From positions 1 to 49,589 of the forward strand of contig CAMWYR010000012.1 of NCBI GenBank assembly GCA_947178505.1: a stretch of DNA of 49,589 nucleotides, read 5' to 3'. Every line of letters starts with the position of its first letter. Within the stretch, counting starts at the first letter, position 1. The position numbers were made by a program, and so were the translations under genes. Origin of the DNA: an uncultured Muribaculaceae bacterium (GTDB lineage Bacteria; Bacteroidota; Bacteroidia; Bacteroidales; Muribaculaceae). Positions 42,951 through 49,589 of this stretch are shown here, one piece after another. The notes beneath the pieces were generated by a model. That model made no database searches. It was given only the letters and a program-made list of their open reading frames with translations, and was not told the origin of the DNA.

Positions 42951-43507
42951 TGCGGCATCAGCAGAGTGAGCGGCAGGTAAAGGGCGTTGGTGATGATGCC
43001 TGCCACGATCGAGACAATGATCCAGATCTCTGCATTCCGTGAGGCACGGCGAGCGCCCTCATAATCAGCCGCGTAATATTTCGAACTTACCGACGCACTG
43101 AAGATTATCGCGACGATACCGGCCGGCAGACAGCAGCAGATTGTAGCGAGAATCGACCATACGAGGAATGTCTTGGGCATAACTTCAGGGCGGATCGGGG
43201 GCAGTTTATCCGGTCGGGGTTGCCGGTCGGCCGGCTGCTGCCCGGGAAGGGGCATGCCGGGGCCCTGCTGCCGGGGTCGGAAAGGAGGGGGCACAGGCGC
43301 CGAACGCCGCTCGGCTTCTTCGGGATCAAAACTCATTCCCAATGTTTCCGCCCATTCCTCCTCGACTCCGAAGTCGCGCTTGGGAGAAGGGGGAGTCGGC
43401 TGTGTGGAAGGAGATTCAGACTCTGGAGATTGAGTTGTCGGCTCAGGAGAGGAAGGTGTCGTCCCGGGAGTAGAGGGTCTGGTATCGTGATCTTTTTCGA
43501 GATTCAT
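42947..43507 (-). CDS. CD225/dispanin-family membrane protein
   Basis: A 186-residue protein with a disordered, proline- and serine-rich N-terminal half (residues 1-105, many SP/TP and PGP runs) and a C-terminal CD225/dispanin domain: PKTFLVWSILATICCCLPAGI and VAIIFSASVSSKYYAADYEGA, then a second membrane span WIIVSIVAGIITNALYLPL. The cysteine cluster and the 'KY..gDy.gA..s' loop are typical. Bacterial members have no assigned function; the human relatives (IFITMs) shape membrane curvature. It overlaps the DUF2752 gene by 4 bp and lies 40 bp after the ABC exporter gene. Confidence 0.88.
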   Translation of the reverse strand: MNLEKDHDTRPSTPGTTPSSPEPTTQSPESESPSTQPTPPSPKRDFGVEEEWAETLGMSFDPEEAERRSAPVPPPFRPRQQGPGMPLPGQQPADRQPRPDKLPPIRPEVMPKTFLVWSILATICCCLPAGIVAIIFSASVSSKYYAADYEGARRASRNAEIWIIVSIVAGIITNALYLPLTLLMPQ

Positions 43508-43547
43508 CGGATTCGGGTTTACGGATTAAAAAAAGCTGCTGTCTGAC

Positions 43548-45386
43548 TCAGCCCATATTGATATTCTGCATGTCGACGAGACGCTTGTAGATGCCGCCTC
43601 GTGCCATCAGTTCGTCGTGCGTGCCGATCTCGGCGATCTCGCCGTCGCTTAGCACGCATATGCGGTCGGCATTGGTGATGGTCGAGAGCCGGTGTGCGAT
43701 CACTATGGTGGTGCGGTCTTTCATCAGTTTTTCGAGAGCTTCCTGCACGAGGCGTTCGCTCTCGGTGTCGAGGGCCGATGTGGCCTCATCGAGAATGAGG
43801 ATTGCGGGATCTTTAAGAATTGCGCGAGCGATGCTTATCCTCTGACGCTGGCCTCCGGAGAGACGGCAGCCCCGGTCGCCGATCATGGTCTGATAGCCCT
43901 CTTCTGTCTCCATAATGAAGTCGTGGGCGTTAGCAATGCGCGCTGCGGCCACCACCTGCTCCGGCGTGGCATTCTCCACACCGAATGCGATGTTGTTGAA
44001 GATCGTGTCGTTGAAGAGGATCGCTTCCTGATTCACATTGCCCATCAGCGAGCGCAGATCCTTGACGCGCAGGTCCTTGATGTTGATGCCGTCGACCAGT
44101 ATCTCGCCCCGCTCCACTTCCCAAAACCTCGGGATCAGGTCGACGAGGGTTGATTTGCCTGAGCCTGACTGGCCTACGATTGCCACTGTCTGCCCCGGCT
44201 CCACGCGCAGCGTGATGTCGCGCAGCACATCGTGCTCGGGCGTGTAGCCGAATGAGACGTTGCGGAGTTCGACGCTGCTCTTGCGCGCGGAATCTGTGGG
44301 AAGCTCGCTCGGACTTTCCGGATCGGCGATGGGGTTGACGGCCTCAAGAATCTTGTCGATGCGCTCCTTGGCCGCCATACCCTTACGAACGGTATATGAT
44401 ACTTTCGACAGGTCTTTGGCCGGGTTGATGAGGCTGTAGAACATCACCATATAGTAGATGAACGACGGAGCGTCAATGTCAGAATTGTTGGACAGGATGA
44501 GGCTGCCTCCGAACCATAGGATGATGGCCACGGCCGTCGTGCCGAGGAATTCGCTCATGGGGTGGGCGAGGGCCGTGCGGCGGCTCACGCTGTTGTTTAT
44601 CCGGAAAAATTCCTGGGTCTGGCGGTCGAAACGGCGCTCCATCGTCTTCTCAGCATTGAAGGCCTTGATCACGCGCAGGCCGCCGATCGTCTCCTCCGTA
44701 TTGGAGAGGATCTCGCCCCATTTATTCTGCGAGGCAAGCGACTTGGCCTTGAGTTTCTTTCCAACCATGCCCATGACGCCGCCGACAATCGGCAGCATAA
44801 TGAAGACGAAGATAGTCAGTTTCCAGCTTACCACGAGCATCATGCCGAGGCAGGCGATGATCATGATGGGATATTTCACGAGCGAGAAGAGGGAGGCCAT
44901 CACGGAGTTCTGCACTTCCTGCACGTCGCCCGAGAGGCGGGCCATGATGTCGCCCTTGCGCTCGTTGGTGAAGAAGCCGATGGGGAGCGTCACGATCTTG
45001 TCGTACATCTCGCGGCGGATGTCGCGCACGACGCCGTTCTGCAGCGGGATGGTGAAGTATTCGCTGAGGTATGCGGTCATCACCTTGATGAGCGTCGTCA
45101 CCACGAGCAGCACGCCCAGGAAGGCGAGCGTGAACGACGGGCCATGCTCCTTGATGAGCTCCGACATGTAGAAGTAGAAATTATTCTTGATGGCGTCGAC
45201 GCCCCAGCCCTCCATGAGATGATATTCGGTGGTGTCCATGCCGAAAAGCATCTGGAGGATAGGAATGATGAAGGCGAAGGAGAAGAGGGTGAAGAATGCG
45301 GTCAGGAAGTTGAAGACCACGCTCAGCACGATATCTCGCCGGTAGGGACCGGCGTAGCGTTTCAGGAAAAGGAAAAGTTCTTTCAT
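43548..45386 (-). CDS. ABC exporter, fused membrane and ATPase domains (MsbA-type)
   Basis: A 612-residue half-transporter that should dimerise in the inner membrane and export a lipid or other hydrophobic compound; the substrate is not evident. Six membrane spans fill residues 15-330. The ATPase domain (about 365-612) has Walker A VAIVGQSGSGKSTLVDLI near residue 405, the Q-loop NVNQEAILFNDTI, signature CRLSGGQRQRISIARA near residue 508, Walker B ILILDEATSALD near residue 530, and the switch histidine in IVIAHRLSTI. The membrane domain and the length fit lipid A exporters of the MsbA type. A -7 box precedes it. The CD225 and DUF2752 genes follow on the same strand. Confidence 0.93.
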   Translation of the reverse strand: MKELFLFLKRYAGPYRRDIVLSVVFNFLTAFFTLFSFAFIIPILQMLFGMDTTEYHLMEGWGVDAIKNNFYFYMSELIKEHGPSFTLAFLGVLLVVTTLIKVMTAYLSEYFTIPLQNGVVRDIRREMYDKIVTLPIGFFTNERKGDIMARLSGDVQEVQNSVMASLFSLVKYPIMIIACLGMMLVVSWKLTIFVFIMLPIVGGVMGMVGKKLKAKSLASQNKWGEILSNTEETIGGLRVIKAFNAEKTMERRFDRQTQEFFRINNSVSRRTALAHPMSEFLGTTAVAIILWFGGSLILSNNSDIDAPSFIYYMVMFYSLINPAKDLSKVSYTVRKGMAAKERIDKILEAVNPIADPESPSELPTDSARKSSVELRNVSFGYTPEHDVLRDITLRVEPGQTVAIVGQSGSGKSTLVDLIPRFWEVERGEILVDGINIKDLRVKDLRSLMGNVNQEAILFNDTIFNNIAFGVENATPEQVVAAARIANAHDFIMETEEGYQTMIGDRGCRLSGGQRQRISIARAILKDPAILILDEATSALDTESERLVQEALEKLMKDRTTIVIAHRLSTITNADRICVLSDGEIAEIGTHDELMARGGIYKRLVDMQNINMG

Positions 45387-45452
45387 TCGTAAGAGTTTAG
45401 AAGAGTGAGGCTCAGGCGACGTGTCTGTCTCGTATGATATTCACTCCAACTG

Positions 45453-45460
45453 CAAAATTA
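45453..45460 (-). promoter_or_regulatory. Bacteroidetes -7 box for the ABC exporter gene
   Basis: The minus strand reads TAATTTTG, an exact TAnnTTTG match, preceded by two T-runs; a TTTG at the ideal -33 distance is not clear. Predicted start near 45449; leader about 62 nt. Confidence 0.6.
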
Positions 45461-45851
45461 GCCAAAAAAAGTGAAAAAAAGAGCGTTAGTCCCTAAAAAC
45501 CTTCACCATCATCGCGATTCCGTTCCCCCGGCCGCACGACTCCGCCTCTAAAATTGTATTCTTCTTTAGAAAGGAAGATTTTGGCCATTTTTTCTTTAGA
45601 AAGAAAGATTTGTGTAGGAGATTTGTAAAAAATTGATAATCAGTTCTCTCTCTATGTATGTAGAATTTACCGCAGACGAGGGGCAGCCTGAAAGTTTGGC
45701 TTCCTGAAGAAATTAAGGAGCAAAACGGGCAAATAAACAATAAAAATGGAATAAATACGTAATAAGAGAGGATTCTTTATGTTGGGAAGGTTTATTTTTA
45801 TGGAATTTCGGCGGTTTTATGATATTATAACTTATTTTAACGCACAAAGTG
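45461..45851. other. AT-rich intergenic stretch between the ABC exporter and fimbrial genes
   Basis: About 390 bp with no convincing gene. It holds a GC-rich island (about 45515-45546), a pair of direct repeats (45562-45612), and a possible 25-codon frame (45779-45856, preceded by AGAGG) that runs into the fimbrial promoter. Nothing else is recognisable. Confidence 0.5.
45562..45612 (+). repeat. Two 20-bp direct repeats, 30 bp apart
   Basis: TTCTTTAGAAAGGAAGATTT at 45562-45581 recurs with one change (AAG for AGG) at 45592-45611. Each copy begins with TTCT-TT-AGAA, a small dyad, so each could bind a protein dimer. The 30-bp spacing is close to three helical turns. Confidence 0.7.
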
Positions 45852-45882
45852 TGTGAAATCCGAATACTTTTTTGTATCTTTG
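45852..45882 (+). promoter_or_regulatory. Promoter for the Mfa1-type fimbrial gene
   Basis: TATCTTTG (45875-45882) matches TAnnTTTG exactly, with TGTG (45852-45855) 19 nt upstream in place of TTTG. The predicted start near 45887 is about 384 nt before the ATG at 46271. Confidence 0.7.
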
Positions 45883-45886
45883 CAGC

Positions 45887-46270
45887 CGAAATGATCAATT
45901 ATTGAATTGAGGTTCGTCAGAACTTACACTTTTCACTCTGACACAATAGAGAAAAACACTTCAAGATATTACAATTTTCTATATATTTTTTTACAGGAAT
46001 TATTCAATCACTATTCGGTGCCCGTTTCGGCGCAATGATTATTAAAAACAGAATTAGTAGCCACACTTATAGAATCGTTTAATTATCAAACAATCACGTT
46101 AATTATTTTCCAGCTATCAGCTTCACCTGAATATTGTTGTTATCATTCGGATCGCCGGAAAGGTATCTTAAGAAGCTTACGATGTACTTATAAAAAACGG
46201 GCTTTTGAAATGCGAAAGCCGACACACTAAGATTAAATAGAAATACACAACCAAAATTCATAACAGAATC
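45887..46270 (+). promoter_or_regulatory. Long 5' leader of the Mfa1-type fimbrial gene
   Basis: About 384 nt of AT-rich sequence lies between the predicted start and the fimbrial ATG, with no convincing reading frame. Possible local stems are GTCAGA...TCTGAC (about 45917-45941) and GGGCTTT...AAAGCCG (about 46199-46221). Leaders this long often carry regulation; none of the riboswitch classes I know is recognisable here. Confidence 0.45.
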
Positions 46271-48331
46271 ATGAAGAAAATTATGTACGGACTGGCAGGC
46301 GCTTTAGCACTTGTTGCTTCAGCCTGTACTTCAGATGCCCCCGAACTTCCCAATGACAGCATTCTTGAGGTAGACAGAACCTGCTATATGAAAGTGTCCA
46401 TTTCAGGCCATAACGATGCTACCAGAAGTGGGGCAAGCGGCTCCGAGGCTTCCGATTTTGACAACGGTACAAAAGAAGAAAACACGGTAGACGAGATTTA
46501 TCTTGTGTTCTACGATTCGAATGGCAACATCACTGCAAACGGTTCGCCCAACGGCGGTGTGATCAGAGTGGATACAAAAGACAACAACGGTTGGAATTCC
46601 ACCGGTGATATGAACATCAACCAGTTCTATCAGACCGTGGTGCAGGTCGACCTCAACAAGGGTGAGGGTATTCCCGCCTACGTAATGTGTTACGTAAACC
46701 CCTTCAGTGCTGACTACATCAGAAACAACAGCCTTCAGGAACTTGAAAGCAATCTGCGCACGTCAGAAGTGTATAAAGAGACCGGCGGCGTAAAGCGCTT
46801 CCCGATGAACAACTCCGTTTACTACGGCAACGATATCTATCAGGATGGCAATAACGTGCTTGTGCGCGCAACTCCGGTACCGGTCACCGCCCTCGTTGAC
46901 AGCAAAGAAGATGCTGCCAATAATCCGGCTGTGGAGATCTACGTAGAGCGCGTGGGCTCTAAGCTTACGTTCACCGGCGCGGATGCCTCTGCTATCTCCG
47001 ATGTGAAATCCGGCAACGACTTCACACTGAGCTTCGAGCCCGAATACTGGACTCTGAACGCCGATGAGAAGGCCTACTTCCTGACCAAGAACTACCGTGA
47101 GCAGGCTGACAACGAGACCGGCGGCTACGGTGCATTCAACCTTACCTACGACAGGATGATTGAGGTGCTTGGCGCCAATAATATTTCAGGCAACAACTGG
47201 ATCTGGAACAATCCCAACTATTTCCGTAGTTACTGGGCTTGCTCTCCGGGATATTTCTCAACTTCCTATCCGCAGGTGAGCGACGACGTGCTTGACATGC
47301 GTGCGACAGAAGGTCAGGACTATACTCTGAGATATAAGAGCTACAACGAGATTGTGGAAGCCGGCTGGAAATCAGGAGAGACCAAGTATGTGCGCGAGAA
47401 CACCGTAGGCTCCGCTGCTCTTCAGGGTGCCAACGAGAATATCCCGGCGGCTCTTCCTTCGGTAGTGGTAGTGGGTCAGTACAACCTCAAACTTGACGGA
47501 AACGTTGTGAAGGATGCCGACGGAAGCACTCCTACATTCTACAATTACTCAGGAACATACGTCAACGGCCAACTGATTCCTTCGATCTATTTCACGGATG
47601 CCTTTGCCAAGGCCAAGAACAATGAGAAGATTATCTCCATCGTAGATGTCATGGCATCTACCAACTTTAAGGTGCTTGTCGAGATCCCCGATGAAACTGA
47701 TCCTTCCGACGTGACAAAGGCAACTCACGTGGCTGTAGGCAAGACTGTCAACGACAAGTGGTTGGTAAGCCCCAGTTCCGTGTTTGAGGTGAAGCACCCC
47801 GAAGCCGACGTTCGCGGCTCGCAGAAAGTCAACGAGCGCTATGTGGCCCTTCAGCTCAATAGCAAACTGACTAAAGATGCGTCGGGCAATTACCGAGTAA
47901 CCGGAACCGACGGCAAGTCGTATCGCCTCACCTACGTGACTGACGAAGGCAAGTATCGCTACATCAGAGACGAAGCGACAGCCGACGATACTGCTGCGGT
48001 AAGCCGCCTCCTTGTTAACCAGCGCCTTGTATTTACTCAGGGTTATGCCGAGGCTTATAACACCGGTCATGCGTTCTTCAACATTCCGGTGCGCCACCTC
48101 CGCCCCGGCGGCACGTTCGGCGACTACGACAACGTGAAGGTAGGTCAGTACGGTATTGTGCGCAACCACACTTACAATATTCTGGTAAATAAGATTGAAG
48201 GTCTGGGCACCGGTATTGAGAATCTCGACCATCCCATCGTGCCCAACAAGAAAATCAAGGACTACTTCATCGGCTACAAGGTTAACGTGCTCAACTGGCG
48301 CGTGGTGCCGACCCAGGGGGTAGATCTCTGA
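46271..48331 (+). CDS. Mfa1-type fimbrial major subunit
   Basis: A 686-residue fimbrillin lipoprotein of the Mfa1 family, the presumed shaft subunit. Signal peptide with lipobox VASAC (about C19), then DRTCYMKVSISGHNDATRSG (seen as CYMKVSISG) and NTVDEIYLVFYDSNGNI, the standard start of the first beta domain. Further marks are GIPAYVMCYVNPFSADYI, FPMNNSVYYG, VEIYVERVGSKLTF and, near the end, FNIPVRHLRPGG and VGQYGIVRNHTYNILVNKIEGLG, as in other Mfa1 proteins. It ends VNVLNWRVVPTQGVDL, a likely donor strand. It is longer than the 563 residues I recall for P. gingivalis Mfa1. The ATG at 46271 follows a very long leader. A hairpin separates it from the anchor gene. Confidence 0.93.
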   Translation: MKKIMYGLAGALALVASACTSDAPELPNDSILEVDRTCYMKVSISGHNDATRSGASGSEASDFDNGTKEENTVDEIYLVFYDSNGNITANGSPNGGVIRVDTKDNNGWNSTGDMNINQFYQTVVQVDLNKGEGIPAYVMCYVNPFSADYIRNNSLQELESNLRTSEVYKETGGVKRFPMNNSVYYGNDIYQDGNNVLVRATPVPVTALVDSKEDAANNPAVEIYVERVGSKLTFTGADASAISDVKSGNDFTLSFEPEYWTLNADEKAYFLTKNYREQADNETGGYGAFNLTYDRMIEVLGANNISGNNWIWNNPNYFRSYWACSPGYFSTSYPQVSDDVLDMRATEGQDYTLRYKSYNEIVEAGWKSGETKYVRENTVGSAALQGANENIPAALPSVVVVGQYNLKLDGNVVKDADGSTPTFYNYSGTYVNGQLIPSIYFTDAFAKAKNNEKIISIVDVMASTNFKVLVEIPDETDPSDVTKATHVAVGKTVNDKWLVSPSSVFEVKHPEADVRGSQKVNERYVALQLNSKLTKDASGNYRVTGTDGKSYRLTYVTDEGKYRYIRDEATADDTAAVSRLLVNQRLVFTQGYAEAYNTGHAFFNIPVRHLRPGGTFGDYDNVKVGQYGIVRNHTYNILVNKIEGLGTGIENLDHPIVPNKKIKDYFIGYKVNVLNWRVVPTQGVDL

Positions 48332-48400
48332 TAACAAACAAGGGTGTGGAACCCACTCTGAGCCAAGGGCTGCTCCGGCACACCGAGGCGACAATATAGG

Positions 48401-48427
48401 CCGGGCGCCTCTGATACAGGCGCCCGG
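48401..48427 (+). other. Stable hairpin between the fimbrial subunit and anchor genes
   Basis: CCGGGCGCCT (48401-48410) pairs perfectly with AGGCGCCCGG (48418-48427) around a 7-base loop, 70 bp after the major subunit stop. No U-run follows, so it would not be a full terminator; a stem here would protect the upstream message or reduce read-through into the anchor gene. Confidence 0.75.
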
Positions 48428-48468
48428 TCACCAATAAAATTAAAGTGAAAATTCAACGCCACTCTGCA

Positions 48469-49533
48469 ATGAAGATAAAAATCAATATAGGCAACGCTGC
48501 GTTCGGCCGTTACATGGCAGTCATGCTTACGGCTCTGCTTATGACACTCAGCAGTTGCTCTCTCGTATATGAAGATGATTTGCAGCCCTGCTATTTCGTG
48601 CATCTCAACTATGATTACAACCTCAAGAATGCAGATGCCACGGCTGCAGAAGTAGAGGAAGCCAACATCTACCTCTTCGATGAGCGCGGCAATCTGGTGT
48701 GGGAGAGCGGACTGCTCAAAGGTGATGAACTTCGTGCCTCAAACTATACAGTGCAGCTACCCGTTGATCCCGGCACATACCACATCATAGCCTGGGCCGG
48801 CACAAGCGATCAAGGCAGTTTTGAACTCCAGCGCATCAATATGGATTACAGCCTGGCTAAGGAGGAACTTAAACAGCATCTTAAACTCACGCGCGCAAGC
48901 GACGACAACTTATATCACGATAAGAAACTTGACCGTCTTTTCCACGGCGCGGATGAGAAGCTCGTGCTCGAACCGGGACAATTCAAGGTGCATAATCTCC
49001 GTCTGGTGAAAGACACCAACCACGTGCAGGTGATGCTCAATAATGTCGACGGCAGCGAGCTGGATCCCGACCAGTTTCATTTTGAGATTGAGGCAGACAA
49101 CAGCCGCCTGGCACACGACAATATGCCTATCCCCTTTGCTCGCCATAAATCTCATTGCTTTGCCAAGCGCTTCTTCACTACCGATGAGGAGGGTGATATG
49201 GGCCGGCTTACCCGCAGCCTGAATAAAGTGCAGACTAAAGTCACAGGGGTCGTGGCCGAACATTCCATTTCCCGCATCATGGAGAATGAGGACATGCGCC
49301 TCCGGGTATATCACGGAGAGGATAGAGATAAGATTATCGACATTCCCCTGCGCAAGTATCTGGCCGCAAGCAAGGGCGACAGTTACTCCCATATGTCTGA
49401 TCAGGAATATCTTGACCGTCAGGATGAATACCACGTAGTGTTCTTCCTCGACCACAATAACAAGTGGGACAAAACGCTCTGCATCTACATCAACAACTGG
49501 CGTGTAGTGCCCGACCAGGAGGAAGACCTGTAA
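48469..49533 (+). CDS. FimB/Mfa2-type fimbrial anchor subunit
   Basis: A 354-residue lipoprotein of the FimB/Mfa2 family, which caps and anchors type V fimbriae at the outer membrane. The start is ATG 48469 (MKIKINIGNAAFGRYMAVML); a GTG at 48445 would add eight residues. The lipobox is LMTLSSC. The mature protein begins with the family mark EDDLQPCYFVHLNYDYN, then EVEEANIYLFDERGNLVWESG and YTVQLPVDPGTYHIIAWAG, and later RLVKDTNHVQVMLNNVDGSELDPDQF and ITGVV-like strands. It ends INNWRVVPDQEEDL, nearly the same motif as the end of the shaft subunit. Further fimbrial genes may follow beyond the window. Confidence 0.93.
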   Translation: MKIKINIGNAAFGRYMAVMLTALLMTLSSCSLVYEDDLQPCYFVHLNYDYNLKNADATAAEVEEANIYLFDERGNLVWESGLLKGDELRASNYTVQLPVDPGTYHIIAWAGTSDQGSFELQRINMDYSLAKEELKQHLKLTRASDDNLYHDKKLDRLFHGADEKLVLEPGQFKVHNLRLVKDTNHVQVMLNNVDGSELDPDQFHFEIEADNSRLAHDNMPIPFARHKSHCFAKRFFTTDEEGDMGRLTRSLNKVQTKVTGVVAEHSISRIMENEDMRLRVYHGEDRDKIIDIPLRKYLAASKGDSYSHMSDQEYLDRQDEYHVVFFLDHNNKWDKTLCIYINNWRVVPDQEEDL

Positions 49534-49584
49534 ATCCGGTATTCCTTAAAAATCAGAAAATAACATTACTGAATAAGGCCGGAT
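49534..49584. other. Imperfect inverted repeat after the anchor gene
   Basis: ATCCGG...CCTT (49534-49547) can pair with AAGGCCGGAT (49575-49584) with a 4-base bulge and a 27-base loop. It is too loose and lacks a U-run, so I would not call it a terminator; the window ends 5 bases later. Confidence 0.3.
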
Positions 49585-49589
49585 ATCAT

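Noticed and set aside
45486..45740. An 84-codon frame on the minus strand upstream of the ABC exporter
   Set aside because: It is created by the two direct repeats (FLKK repeated) and has no start signal, domain or signal peptide.
45779..45856. A 25-codon frame with AGAGG before its ATG
   Set aside because: It runs into the fimbrial promoter, so it cannot belong to that transcript; no supporting evidence beyond the start context.
45387..46270. An invertible promoter before the fimbrial genes
   Set aside because: I looked for a pair of flanking inverted repeats and a nearby recombinase and saw neither; only direct repeats are present.

Overview
This window looks like chromosome from a Bacteroidales gut-type bacterium, most plausibly a Muribaculaceae-like lineage. 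That placement is inferred from gene families, not from rRNA. The supporting signs are: promoters of the Bacteroidetes type (TTTG, about 19-21 nt, TAnnTTTG) before many genes; families largely confined to Bacteroidetes (DUF4294, WbqC-like, PCMD, DUF2723/GT117, DUF5119, fimbrillin, Mfa1 and FimB/Mfa2 subunits); a C-terminal type IX secretion sorting domain; weak ribosome binding sites with several GTG/TTG starts; and a base composition that is GC-rich in genes and AT-rich between them. I saw no rRNA, tRNA, CRISPR array, transposase or phage gene.

Layout. 1-6.6 kb (minus strand) is housekeeping: DUF4294 protein (cut by the window edge), WbqC-like protein, lepB, dapB, a PCMD surface protein, a small secreted protein, a TatD-like hydrolase, yidD and rnpA. 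6.8-9.0 kb holds an unknown 109-residue protein, gapA and mscL, separated by clear terminators. 9.0-17.6 kb (minus) holds thyA, a polyferredoxin, yidC and pyrG, read from a textbook promoter before pyrG, then an acyltransferase with obgE, and a WYL regulator. 17.9-23.2 kb holds a porin-like protein, then a tightly overlapped chain of three FKBP-type proteins, a tiny lipoprotein and rsmA, and a DUF5715 lipoprotein. 23.4-25.1 kb (plus) is a HAD phosphatase and aroB.

At 25.1-26.7 kb a lower-GC cassette (four 33-bp tandem repeats, a promoter and an AAA/DUF4143 ATPase) sits between core genes. 26.7-31 kb holds a large DUF2723/GT117 membrane glycosyltransferase and GDP-L-fucose synthase, suggesting surface glycosylation. 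31.2-37.3 kb holds a type IX-sorted GLUG-repeat protein followed by a 1428-residue protein with two complete GH13 amylase domains in one chain and starch-binding-like modules between them. No SusC/SusD pair is present, so this is an unusual stand-alone alpha-glucan locus and one of the most interesting parts of the window.

37.4-39.5 kb is a fimbrillin with a DUF5119 lipoprotein. 39.6-45.4 kb (minus) holds a GT4 glycosyltransferase, an alanine-dehydrogenase-like protein that appears to have lost its catalytic residues, aroK, a DUF2752/CD225 membrane pair and an MsbA-type ABC exporter. 45.4-46.3 kb is a long AT-rich intergenic region with a strong promoter and a roughly 380-nt leader in front of an Mfa1-type major fimbrial subunit and a FimB/Mfa2-type anchor (46.3-49.5 kb). 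A very stable hairpin between these two may set their expression ratio. Two fimbrial loci thus lie within 12 kb, close to surface glycan genes.
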